Shown here in pieces: positions 8,754 through 16,671 of a stretch of DNA of 64,000 bases. The notes beneath the pieces were generated by a model. That model made no database searches. It was given only the letters and a program-made list of their open reading frames with translations, and had not been told where the DNA came from. Position 1 is the stretch's first letter. Each line of letters starts with the position of its first letter. The stretch is taken from assembly GCA_963736455.1 (NCBI GenBank), contig CAVTON010000001.1:2294001-2358000 (forward strand), read 5' to 3'. The stretch comes from DAHUXD01 sp963736455 (lineage in GTDB: Bacteria; Acidobacteriota; Thermoanaerobaculia; UBA5066; Gp7-AA6). The position numbers and the translations under genes were made by a program.

Positions 8754-10199
8754 ATGAAGAAAGACCTGTGGAAGCAGTCCCGGCGCGACTTCCTCGTGCG
8801 GACGACCTGCGCCGGCCTCTCGGCCGCGACCGCCCAGGCGAGCCTGACGAAGCTCGGCCTGATGAACCTCTACGCGAAGCCCTCCGCGCCGACCGACTAC
8901 CGCGCCCTCGTCTGCGTCTTCCTCGACGGCGGCAACGACTCGAACAACATGGTGGTGCCGACCGATTCGCACTACTCGAGCCAGTATGCGGTAGCGCGCC
9001 CGGCCTCGTCGGGACTGCAGATCCCGCTCGGTAGCCTCGTCGGGATCAACGCTCCCGCGAGCCTCGGCGGGCGGACGTTCGGCCTGCATCCGAGCCTTCC
9101 GGAGATGGCGGCGCTCTACAACCAGAACAGGGTCGCGATCGTCTCGAATGTCGGCCCCCTCGTCGTCCCCGTCACCCAGAGCAACATCGACGACCTGCCG
9201 ACGCCGTATTCGCTCTTCTCCCACTCCGACCAGATCGACTGCTGGCAGACCGGCCGCGCAGATCAGCGCATCGCGACCGGCTGGGGCGGCCGGACGACCG
9301 ACGCGACCCTCGACTGCAACGGGGGCTCCGGGTTCCCGACCGTGACGACGATCGCGGGCGCCTCGACCTTCTGCGTCGGCGCCGGGCAGCGGCCGCTCGC
9401 GATCGACACGGGCTCCCTCGACCAGGTCCTGGTCCTGAACGGTTTCAACGGCTCGCCGCAGGACGTCGCGCGCAAGAGCTCCATGGACTTTGCCCGCACG
9501 ATCGACCGGACCGCCACGCTGATCGCGGCCGCGAGCGACACGACGCAGCAGGCCGTCGACATCAGCGCCGCGCTGTCGTTCGATCCGACGCTCACGACGG
9601 TCTTTCCCGACACCGACCTCGGCTCGCAGCTCCAGCAGGTCGCCAAGGTCATGAAGCTGAACCTCACGTCGCCCGAGCTCTCGCTCAACCGCCAGATTTT
9701 CTACGTCGAGACCGGCGGCTACGACACCCACCAGGACCAGTCCTCGGATCAGGCCAGCCGCCTCGCCGAGTTCTCCCAGGCCATGGCCGCCTTCTACGCC
9801 GCGACCGCCGAGCTCGGGATCCCGGACCGCGTCGTGACCTTCACGCTGTCCGACTTCGGCCGCACGCTGCAGCCCTCCGGAGACAACGGCTCGGTCGGCA
9901 CCGACCACGGCTGGGGCAGCCACCAGTTCGTCATGGGCGGCGCGGTCGCGGGCGGCAACTTCTACGGCATGCCGGGCGGAAACGGGCAGATTTTCCCCGA
10001 CCTCGTCGTCGGCGGCGTGGACGACATCTCCTCGGACGACCGCGGCCGCTGGATCCCGGCGACCTCCGTCGAGCAGTACGCCGGGACGCTGGCGCGCTGG
10101 TTCGGCGTCTCGGCGCTCGACCTGCCCGTGGTCTTTCCGCTGATCGGCAACTTCACGCCGAACACGCTCGGCTTCCTCACGCCCGGCACGAGCTGCTGA
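8754..10199 (+). CDS. DUF1501 family Tat-exported protein
   Basis: The 481-residue protein has a twin-arginine signal (QSRRDFLVRTTCAGLSAATA), so it is exported folded. LVCVFLDGGNDSNNMVVP (a GGND motif) and, near the C-terminus, FTLSDFGRTLQPSG and TDHGWGSHQFVMGGAV are the hallmarks of DUF1501, which belongs to the alkaline-phosphatase-like fold. The Asp, Asn and His residues in these motifs are candidate metal ligands. It follows the DUF1800 gene by 2 bp, the standard operon pairing for these families. The IPT-SLH-DUF1800 partner suggests a surface or periplasmic site of action. Substrate unknown. Confidence 0.93.
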   Translation: MKKDLWKQSRRDFLVRTTCAGLSAATAQASLTKLGLMNLYAKPSAPTDYRALVCVFLDGGNDSNNMVVPTDSHYSSQYAVARPASSGLQIPLGSLVGINAPASLGGRTFGLHPSLPEMAALYNQNRVAIVSNVGPLVVPVTQSNIDDLPTPYSLFSHSDQIDCWQTGRADQRIATGWGGRTTDATLDCNGGSGFPTVTTIAGASTFCVGAGQRPLAIDTGSLDQVLVLNGFNGSPQDVARKSSMDFARTIDRTATLIAAASDTTQQAVDISAALSFDPTLTTVFPDTDLGSQLQQVAKVMKLNLTSPELSLNRQIFYVETGGYDTHQDQSSDQASRLAEFSQAMAAFYAATAELGIPDRVVTFTLSDFGRTLQPSGDNGSVGTDHGWGSHQFVMGGAVAGGNFYGMPGGNGQIFPDLVVGGVDDISSDDRGRWIPATSVEQYAGTLARWFGVSALDLPVVFPLIGNFTPNTLGFLTPGTSC

Positions 10200-10242
10200 G
10201 AGGAGCCGGTCGCCGTCGGGTGCGGGTGCGCGTCCGCGCTGT

Positions 10243-10901
10243 CTAGAACGTCGAGGTGTCGGCGATGCCGCCGAAATCGCCGGGGTCGTGCGCATAGACC
10301 TGTACCTGGCCCGTCTCGCCGTCGGTGACGGTGATCCGGTGCGAAAGCCCGGAAAGCCCGGCGGCGAAGACCCAGAAGTGGCCGTTGACGGCACGGCCGT
10401 CGAGCACCTTGATCAGCAGCTCGACGTTGGTCGGACCGAAAAACCAGAAATAGCCGGCGTGGCCTCCGCCGAGCGCCGCGCTCGACGCATCGATCCAGGC
10501 CTTCCCCGCGGCCGGCAGCCACTGGGCTCGAACCCGGAACCTTCCGCCGTTTAGCTCGAGGTCCGCGTGACGAAGACTCCGGCCGACGTCCCGGCGAAGA
10601 CCGTCTCGGTCTGCCCCTCCGGGATCGCCAGCGTGAGGACCGCTCCGTTGCGGTTCTCGTCGAAAGCCTGTCGTTGCCACGTGGTACCGCCGTCGTCGCT
10701 CCGGTAGATCCCGTCCTCGCCGCCCGCGAATGCGGTTTCGCCGGCCGCGGCCGCCGCATGAATCGGCACGGAGGTTCCGTCGGCGCGGAAGGGTCCCGCC
10801 GCCGTCCACGAGCCCGGTCCCGCGCCGAGTGCGGAGGCAATGAACAGCCCGGCGAGGACCGTCCGCACGGGAGTATGACGAACGTGTCGGACCGGTTTCA
10901 T
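10243..10901 (-). pseudogene. Frameshifted secreted BNR-type protein with LNGGRF C-terminal domain
   Basis: Two reading frames together encode one recognisable protein. The upstream frame (10901-10551) gives a signal peptide (VLAGLFIASALGAGPGS) and BNR/sortilin-like repeats (EDGIYRSDDGGTTW, VFAGTSAGVF), then hits a TAA at 10551-10553. The downstream frame (to 10243) continues with LNGGRFRVRAQW, GYFWFFGPTNVELLIKVLDG and FWVFAAGLSGLSHRITVTD, a complete copy of a C-terminal domain common in secreted proteins of Acidobacteria and relatives. A single-base loss around 10554-10562 would join them into about 219 residues. This could be a true mutation or an assembly error; the coding quality on both sides favours a recent event. 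Even joined, the repeat region is unusually short. Confidence 0.75.
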
Positions 10902-10964
10902 GCCTTACACCTTCTGTTTCGCGGAGTGTAACCCGCCCATAATGAGCGCAGCCAACGGCTCGAC

Positions 10965-11933
10965 ATGAACCCCGACATCTTCGATGCGATTGGGCGACTC
11001 CGTGCCGACGGGATCCTCACCGATGCGCAGGCGCAGCCGCTCTCGCGCGCGGCGAAGGGCGACCTCGTATCGGTCGAGCTCGAGCTGAGGACCGTCCTCT
11101 ACGCCGGCGTCCTGCTGCTGACCTCGGGCGTCGGGCTCTTCCTGAAGGAAAACCACGAGCGCATCGGGCCGGCCGCGATCGCGGCGCTCGTCGGCGCCGC
11201 CGCGCTCGCCTGCCTCGCGTACGCCGCGCGGCGGCTGCCGGGCTTCACCTGGGAAAGCTCCGGCGACACGATGGCCGGCCCCGACTACGTCCTGCTCCTC
11301 GGCGTGCTTCTCGCCGGCAGCGATCTCGCCTATCTCGAGGCGCAATGGGACCTGCTGGGACGAGACTGGCCGTACCACCTGTTGCTCTATTCGGCGGTCG
11401 CGCTCGTGCTGGCCTACCGGTTCGACTCGCGATCGGTCCTGTCGCTCGCGCTGACGTCCTTCGCCGCTTGGCGCGGCGTCTCCGTGTCCCTGGCCGGGAC
11501 GCTCGGGCGCGGGCGCGGCGCGGGCCCCGAGATCCGCGCCAACGCGCTCTTCTGCGCCGCCCTCTTTCTCGCGGCGGGATTCGTTTCGCTCCGATCCCGA
11601 CGCAAGACCCACTTCGAGCCCGTCTACGTCACGCTCGGCCTGCTGCTCTCCTTCGGCGGGCTGCTCTCGGGCGTGTTTCAGTACGACCGGGCGCGATGGA
11701 TGGCGTGGGAAGCGCCGCTCCTCGCGGCTGCCGCGGCCGTCATCGCGCTCGCGTATCGCCGGCGGCGAGCCCTCGACTTTTCCATCGCGGTCCTGGCCGC
11801 GTACCTCGGCATGCTGCGCATCCTGTTCGACCTCCTGCGCGGCCGCGGCGGCCTCTTCATCGTCGCGGCGTCCGGCATCGCGGTCGTGGCCCTGCTCGTG
11901 AGGGCCCAGCGCCGCATGAAGGAGACCGGGTGA
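10965..11933 (+). CDS. DUF2157-like multi-pass membrane protein
   Basis: The 322-residue protein has a short soluble N-terminal helix region (MNPDIFDAIGRLRADGILTDAQ) followed by about nine hydrophobic segments. The N-terminal 'xxLxxxGxIxxxQxxxL' region before many helices is the layout of DUF2157 and DUF4401 family membrane proteins. Function unknown. ATG at 10965 follows an ATGAGCG-rich leader. The stop overlaps the GTG of the next membrane protein, which has the same plan, so the two probably form a pair or a complex. It is transcribed away from the frameshifted BNR-type gene. Confidence 0.7.
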   Translation: MNPDIFDAIGRLRADGILTDAQAQPLSRAAKGDLVSVELELRTVLYAGVLLLTSGVGLFLKENHERIGPAAIAALVGAAALACLAYAARRLPGFTWESSGDTMAGPDYVLLLGVLLAGSDLAYLEAQWDLLGRDWPYHLLLYSAVALVLAYRFDSRSVLSLALTSFAAWRGVSVSLAGTLGRGRGAGPEIRANALFCAALFLAAGFVSLRSRRKTHFEPVYVTLGLLLSFGGLLSGVFQYDRARWMAWEAPLLAAAAAVIALAYRRRRALDFSIAVLAAYLGMLRILFDLLRGRGGLFIVAASGIAVVALLVRAQRRMKETG

Positions 11934-13093
11934 TCGCGTCCCGCACCGACGCCGCGCGCCGGGCCGAGGTCCGCCATGCGGCGCGAGGATGGCATGCCGC
12001 CGGGGCGATCGATGGCGCGACACTCGCCCGCATCGAGGCCGCCTATCCCGACGACGGGCACCGAATGGCCCTCGCATGGAAAGCCCTCGTGTTCGTGATC
12101 GTCACGATCGCCGCCAACGCCCTCTTCTTCGGGATCGCCGCGTTTCTCCACGACGACTCCCGCGCGGCGCCCTTTCTCGTCTTCGCCGTCGTTCTCGCGG
12201 GGGTGACCGAGCGCCTCCTTCACGGGAGCCGCGTCGGGGACAACGGAAGCGCCGCCGCGACGTCGTTCTGGGCGGCCGCGTATGCCACCCTGGCCATTGG
12301 AATCGAGGCGAGCCGCGGCAGTCACGACTGGCCGACGACATCGCTTCTCGCGGCAGCCGCCGCGTTCGCGGCAGCGGGCTGGCGCTGGGGTTACGCCGCC
12401 GAGTGTGCGATCGGAGCGCTGTCGTTCTTCGCCTTCCTGGCCCGGTTCGGGACGGGCCGCCTGTCGTGGATCCTCTTCGGCCTGGCGCTCGCCGCGGCAA
12501 CGTGGTCCCTTCGGACCCGCCGGTGGCTTCCCCCGCCGATGCGCGAAGCCGCGTCGGCCATCTTCGTCATCGGAATGTCGGCCGTCTATGGCGGACTCAA
12601 TCGTTATTCGGTCGACCACGGCTCGATCGAGTCGATGGCGAGAGGCGGCGCGGTCGTGCCGGCGCCGACGGGCGCAATCGTCCCTATCTCGACCCTCGCG
12701 ACGGCCGTGCTGCCGCTCGCGCTGCTCGCCTGGGGTCTTTACGGGCGCCGGATCCTCGCACTCGACCTCGGCCTCGTCTTCGCCGCGCTCTCCCTCGCGA
12801 CCCTCCGCTTCTACGTCCACATCGCGCCGCTGTGGGCGATCCTGACCGTCAGCGGGATCCTCCTGGTGCTCGGTGCGCTCGAGATCGGACGCCGGCTGCG
12901 CCGGGCTCCCGACGGGGAATGGCGAGGCTTTACCGCTCGCCCGCTCCACTCAGGCCGTTCGAGCGGCATCGAGACCGTCGCCATCGTCGCGGCATTCGCG
13001 CCGGACGGCCGCGCCCCGGCTCCGGCGGAGCGCGGAGGCATGACGCCGGGCGGAGGCGGCTATGGGGGCGGCGGCGCGACCGGGTCGTTCTGA
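11930..13093 (+). CDS. Multi-pass membrane protein, paired with preceding gene (DUF2157/DUF4401-like)
   Basis: The 387-residue protein begins with a soluble segment (RHAARGWHAAGAIDGATLARIEAAY), followed by roughly ten transmembrane helices and a Gly-rich C-terminal tail (GGGGYGGGGATGSF). The N-terminal segment resembles the equivalent part of the preceding gene product, supporting a shared origin. GTG at 11930 overlaps the upstream stop in a GTGA arrangement. An SHDWPTT segment between helices could be periplasmic. No enzyme motif was found. It is followed by a palindromic repeat at 13110-13172 that may terminate transcription. Confidence 0.68.
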   Translation: MIASRTDAARRAEVRHAARGWHAAGAIDGATLARIEAAYPDDGHRMALAWKALVFVIVTIAANALFFGIAAFLHDDSRAAPFLVFAVVLAGVTERLLHGSRVGDNGSAAATSFWAAAYATLAIGIEASRGSHDWPTTSLLAAAAAFAAAGWRWGYAAECAIGALSFFAFLARFGTGRLSWILFGLALAAATWSLRTRRWLPPPMREAASAIFVIGMSAVYGGLNRYSVDHGSIESMARGGAVVPAPTGAIVPISTLATAVLPLALLAWGLYGRRILALDLGLVFAALSLATLRFYVHIAPLWAILTVSGILLVLGALEIGRRLRRAPDGEWRGFTARPLHSGRSSGIETVAIVAAFAPDGRAPAPAERGGMTPGGGGYGGGGATGSF

Positions 13094-13109
13094 ACCGGGA
13101 GATGTGGCC

Positions 13110-13172
13110 TTGTCTTCGCAGGGGCGGCCCTTGCGGCCGCCCGCGGGCGGGGACGAGCCCCGCCCCCTGCGA
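13110..13172. repeat. Dispersed palindromic repeat, copy 1, in a convergent gap
   Basis: A GC-rich element with two nested hairpins: GGGCGGCC-CTT-GCGGCCGCCC, then GGGCGGGG-ACGA-GCCCCGCCC. It shares its order and most bases with 16599-16655 (TTGTCTTYGYAGGGGCGGCC core). Both copies sit between the 3' ends of convergent genes, so a role as bidirectional terminator or transcript-end stabiliser is plausible. Confidence 0.7.
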
Positions 13173-13188
13173 CCATCCGTCGCGGACC

Positions 13189-14706
13189 CTAGCGGATTTC
13201 GATGTTCCCGTTCGAGTTGTCGAGCGTGAGCGGGCACTTTCCGTCGCCGACCTTGCCCGAGAGCGAGTCCGACGAGGTCGAGCCCGTCACGGTCAGCGGA
13301 AGCCGGCTCGAGACCTTGCCGAACGTCGTGTGGGCGTTGACGTCGTAGCCGGTGTTCTCCGGCAGCGCGACGCGGATCGGGGCGAACGAGCTCTTGATCG
13401 TCACGGGCGAGCACCTGGCGCCGCCGGAGAGGCCGCGCACGTCCACCGACCCGTTCTGGTTGTCCACCTCGACCCGGCCGCCGACGCCGTCGAGCTGGAC
13501 CGGCGCGAACGAGGTCGTCACGTTGGCGCCGCCGCCGATCCCGGTCGCCCGGACCGCGCCGTTCGAGTTGTCCACGGTCAGATCTCCCCCGATCTTCGCC
13601 GCCTCGACGAGCCCGAAGCTCGTGCGGACCGACGCGGCTCCTCCGACCTCCGCCACGGACACGGCGCTGTTGTTGCCGACGGCCTTCACGCCCCTCTTCG
13701 CCTGCGTCACGGTGATCTTGCCGAACGAGTTGCGCACGTCGGCGGCGCCGCCGACTCCGGTCAGGGTCACCGATCCGTTGTCGTCGGAGACCGTCGCGTC
13801 GCCGGGGACACCGACGGCCTCGATCTCCGCGAAGCTCGTGCGCAGGTCGACCGAGGCCTTGACCTCCGTCACGCGAATGCTGCCGTTCGAGTTGCGCACC
13901 TCGACGGCGCCCCCCGCGCCGCGCACATCCACGCGCCCGAAAGAGTTCGTCACGCTCGCGGCGGCCCCGGCGTCCTCGACGAGGACGTCGCCATTCGACG
14001 AGTTGATCGTGACGGCGCCCTTGACGTGGCGCGCCTGGATCGCCCCGAAGCGGTTGCGGATCGACAGCGGGCCGTCGATCGCGGTCGCGGTCACCGCCCC
14101 GTTCGAGCCCGAGATCTCGACCTCGCCGGCGTTGCGGTCCACGGTGATCGTGCCGAAGGCGTTCTCCAGGCGCTGCCGCCCGGCGCCGTCGGTCAGGGAG
14201 AGTCGCCCGTTGGCGTTGACGAGAACCGCCGGGGCCTTCAGGCGGACGACGTCGAGGTCGCCGAACTTGTTGCGCGCCGTCAACGCCATCGTCTCGGGCA
14301 TCGTGATGTCCAGGTCCACGGCGTAGGAGATGTGACCGCTCCCGATGAAGTGCCACTGCTTCTCGGGGTACTTCGTCCGGACGACGATCGCCGAGCCCGT
14401 GTCCTCGACGGTGACGGTAATTCCCTCGCCGAACTTCTGCGCGCCTTCGACGTCCGAGGAGGACACCGAGATCTTGGCCCGCACCTGGACGTCGGGCTGC
14501 GCGTGCGTCCCGATATGCAGCGCCCCCTGGCTGTGCTCGATCTCGAGGCGCTGTCCGGCCTTGAACGGGATCGTCCGGGAGAAGTCGCGGTCGTAATTGG
14601 AGGAGGGCTCACGCGAATCCTCCACCGCGGCCACCGGCGCCGCCGATCCGAGAAGGAATGCAAGGGCCGCGGCGGCGGCCGCCCACCGGGATGTCGAGCG
14701 TGTCAT
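13189..14706 (-). CDS. Secreted DUF4097 beta-repeat protein of an ECF operon
   Basis: The 505-residue protein has a signal peptide (WAAAAAALAFLLGSAAPVAA) and then a long beta-structured region. From about residue 140 the sequence is a series of ~20-residue imperfect repeats of the type 'NSNGxVxVxxxxGxAxVxNSFGxI', consistent with a right-handed beta-helix of the DUF4097/putative adhesin family. Alternating NSNG and NSFG turns are striking. It is the third gene of the sigma/anti-sigma operon; its ATG overlaps the anti-sigma stop (ATGA). Families of this type sit with ECF systems and may act in envelope stress, but the function is unknown. It ends in the convergent gap with the repeat at 13110. 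Confidence 0.85.
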   Translation of the reverse strand: MTRSTSRWAAAAAALAFLLGSAAPVAAVEDSREPSSNYDRDFSRTIPFKAGQRLEIEHSQGALHIGTHAQPDVQVRAKISVSSSDVEGAQKFGEGITVTVEDTGSAIVVRTKYPEKQWHFIGSGHISYAVDLDITMPETMALTARNKFGDLDVVRLKAPAVLVNANGRLSLTDGAGRQRLENAFGTITVDRNAGEVEISGSNGAVTATAIDGPLSIRNRFGAIQARHVKGAVTINSSNGDVLVEDAGAAASVTNSFGRVDVRGAGGAVEVRNSNGSIRVTEVKASVDLRTSFAEIEAVGVPGDATVSDDNGSVTLTGVGGAADVRNSFGKITVTQAKRGVKAVGNNSAVSVAEVGGAASVRTSFGLVEAAKIGGDLTVDNSNGAVRATGIGGGANVTTSFAPVQLDGVGGRVEVDNQNGSVDVRGLSGGARCSPVTIKSSFAPIRVALPENTGYDVNAHTTFGKVSSRLPLTVTGSTSSDSLSGKVGDGKCPLTLDNSNGNIEIR

Positions 14707-15377
14707 GACTTGACCTCTTTCATCAGGCTCTGCAGGGTGCGCTGCTTCTCCTGGTAAACGGCGAGCAGCTCTCGCCGCAGATGCGTATTGCCCCGGTTCT
14801 GGTCGATCGAGGACTTCAATTCGGCGATCGTCGAGTCGAGCACTTCGAGCTTCTCGCGATAGTTGACGACGACGGGCGACGTCGTATCGGCGAGCGCGGG
14901 CCCCGCCAGGCGCGACAGCTTCTCGATCGACGCCAGGTAGGTCTTCTCCGCCGCGTCGACTTCTTCGATCGCCTGATCGGTGAGCAGCGGATGTTTCGTC
15001 GTCTGCCAGTGCTCCGAAAGCGGGTCGCGGCCTCCGCTGTCGCGGAAGACCCATAGACCGGCCGCCGCGATGAGAAAGAGCGCCGCGATCGAGGCCGCCG
15101 GCACCCACCGCCACCGTGGCGCGGCGGCCGGGGCCGGGGCCTCGGGCTCGCGCGAGGAGTCTTCGGCGATCGCCTGCCGGATGCGCGGCAGAAGCTGCGG
15201 CGAGTCCCATTCGCGGTGGAGCTCCGGCGCGGCGCTCTCGATCTGCCGCCACTCGGAGAGCTCGCGCCCGCACGCCGGACATCCGGCCGCGTGGGCCTCG
15301 AACGCCGCCGCCAGGGCGGCATCTCCGCCCGCGAGGGCTCTCTCGAGGTCCCGGCAGGAGGCGCGGCGCTCCTTCAC
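14703..15377 (-). CDS. Anti-sigma factor with zinc-finger (zf-HC2) domain
   Basis: The 224-residue protein has an N-terminal anti-sigma zinc finger (HAAGCPACGRELSEW: H-x3-C-x2-C), one transmembrane helix (VPAASIAALFLIAAAGLWVF) and a periplasmic helical C-terminus (about 125 residues, rich in Glu, Lys and Leu, coiled-coil-like). This is the plan of a membrane-bound regulator that holds the ECF sigma factor encoded immediately upstream. GTG at 15377 overlaps the sigma stop in GTGA, and its own stop overlaps the ATG of the DUF4097 gene. Earlier in-frame starts exist but would overlap the sigma gene. Confidence 0.88.
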   Translation of the reverse strand: MKERRASCRDLERALAGGDAALAAAFEAHAAGCPACGRELSEWRQIESAAPELHREWDSPQLLPRIRQAIAEDSSREPEAPAPAAAPRWRWVPAASIAALFLIAAAGLWVFRDSGGRDPLSEHWQTTKHPLLTDQAIEEVDAAEKTYLASIEKLSRLAGPALADTTSPVVVNYREKLEVLDSTIAELKSSIDQNRGNTHLRRELLAVYQEKQRTLQSLMKEVKS

Positions 15378-16054
15378 TTCGCCTCCGCCGCGGCCAGAGC
15401 GTTCCGCACCGAGAGCTCGCGCTGAAGGCGCCGCTTGGCCCGAAAGAGCAGCGTGCGGGACGTGTTTTCGTTGACCTCGAGGATCTGGCTCGCTTCGCGA
15501 TGCGAGAGCCCTTCGACCTCGCAAAGAAGAAACGCCCTCCGCTCGCGGACGTCGAGGTGCGTCAGGGCCCGCTCGATCGCGAGGCGCAGGGGCGGATTGG
15601 CCGAGGCCGCGCGCGGAAGCGCTCCCTCCTCGGGCAGCGGATTCTGCGGATGGCGTTTGCCCCGGCGCAGGGCGTCATAGCAGACGTTCAGGAGGATGCG
15701 GTGGGCCCAGGTCGAGAGGCTCGAGCCTCCTCGAAACCGCGCCGCTCCGCGATGGATCTTCAGAAACGCCTCCTGGACCGCGTCCTCCGCGTCGGCCGTA
15801 TTGCCGAGCAGGTTCAAGGCGATCGACTTCATCCGCGCGCCGTGCGTCTCGTACAGGTCGACGAGCGACGCCGAGTCCGCGGTCGAGTGGCCGGTGTCCG
15901 TCAGGTCGAACTCCTTTGGCTTCAATGCGATGCTCGATTCGACCAGGATCGGCTTCCTCCGGTTCGCTTCCGCGTTCCGTCTTCTTCGACGCCGACTCCG
16001 GCCGCTTCGTTTCGCCAATCTATCGCCGGCGTGCCTCGGGTATCGTCGTGCCAT
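15374..16054 (-). CDS. ECF-family RNA polymerase sigma factor
   Basis: Region 2 (LVDLYETHGARMKSIALNLL, DAEDAVQEAFLKIHRG, SSLSTWAHRILLNVCYD) and region 4 (ALTHLDVRERRAFLLCEVEG, LSHREASQILEVNENTSRTL) are both clear, so this is a complete ECF sigma factor. The start is uncertain. ATG at 16054 gives 226 residues with an Arg-rich N-terminus, overlapping the divergent phosphatase gene by two bases. TTG at 15925 gives 183 residues and begins close to region 2, which is closer to normal ECF length. First gene of the operon with its anti-sigma factor and a DUF4097 protein, all translationally coupled. It probably autoregulates, but no promoter motif was identified. Confidence 0.92.
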   Translation of the reverse strand: MARRYPRHAGDRLAKRSGRSRRRRRRNAEANRRKPILVESSIALKPKEFDLTDTGHSTADSASLVDLYETHGARMKSIALNLLGNTADAEDAVQEAFLKIHRGAARFRGGSSLSTWAHRILLNVCYDALRRGKRHPQNPLPEEGALPRAASANPPLRLAIERALTHLDVRERRAFLLCEVEGLSHREASQILEVNENTSRTLLFRAKRRLQRELSVRNALAAAEAK

Positions 16055-16568
16055 GAAGAAAACGACCCTTCTCCTGCTGTTCGCCCTCGGCTTCGGGCCC
16101 GGCGCCGCCCGTCCGGGAGCGGCCCAGGACGCCGTCTTCGTCGTGCGCCACGCCGAGAAAGTCTCCGAGCAGGACCTTCGGCTGACCGCCGCGGGCCGCG
16201 AGCGGGCCGAACGCCTCGCCCGGATGCTTCGCGACTCCGGCATCGCCGCGATCTACGCGACCGACACCGAGCGCGCGCGGGACACGGCCGCGCCTCTCGC
16301 CAAAGCGCTCGGTTTGACGATCGCGACGTACGACACCGGAGCGAGCATGAAAGGCGCGGTCGACGCGCGTCCGTTCGTCGCGGCGCTGCGCAAGAGCCAT
16401 CCGACCGGTTCCGTCCTGATCGTCGGGCACTCGAACACGATTCCGGACCTGCTGAAAGCCCTCGGCTGCACGGAGACCATCACCGTCGCCGACGGCGAGT
16501 ACGACAACCTGTTCGTGGTCGTGCCGAAACCGGACGGGACGGCGACGCTGGTGAGGCTGAGGTACTAA
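16053..16568 (+). CDS. Secreted histidine phosphatase (SixA/phosphoglycerate mutase-like)
   Basis: The 171-residue protein has a signal peptide (MKKTTLLLLFALGFGPGAA) and the RHAEK motif (catalytic His) of the histidine phosphatase superfamily. LTAAGRERAERLARML, TDTERARDTAAPLAKALG and the second active-site block VLIVGHSNTIPDLL follow in the right order. The short length and simple core resemble SixA-type or exported acid-phosphatase-like members. The substrate is not predictable. It is divergent from the ECF sigma factor and may share its regulatory region. It ends upstream of a palindromic repeat at 16599. Confidence 0.88.
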   Translation: MKKTTLLLLFALGFGPGAARPGAAQDAVFVVRHAEKVSEQDLRLTAAGRERAERLARMLRDSGIAAIYATDTERARDTAAPLAKALGLTIATYDTGASMKGAVDARPFVAALRKSHPTGSVLIVGHSNTIPDLLKALGCTETITVADGEYDNLFVVVPKPDGTATLVRLRY

Positions 16569-16598
16569 CGCGCTGGAACAGAAGTCCTGCTTGGTTTT

Positions 16599-16655
16599 GT
16601 CTTTGTAGGGGCGGCCCTTGCGGCCGCCCGCGGGGCGGGGCAAGCCCCGCCCGGC
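16599..16655. repeat. Dispersed palindromic repeat, copy 2, in a convergent gap
   Basis: Second copy of the element at 13110-13172. It has the same TTGTCTTTGTAGGGGCGGCC lead, a hairpin GGGCGGCC-CTT-GCGGCCGCCC, then a cleaner hairpin GGGGCGGGG-CAA-GCCCCGCCC. It lies between the ends of the histidine phosphatase (+) and the M2 peptidase (-). There are no T-tracts, so any terminator role would differ from a classical Rho-independent site. Confidence 0.7.
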
Positions 16656-16671
16656 GTTCAGCGACCCAAAA

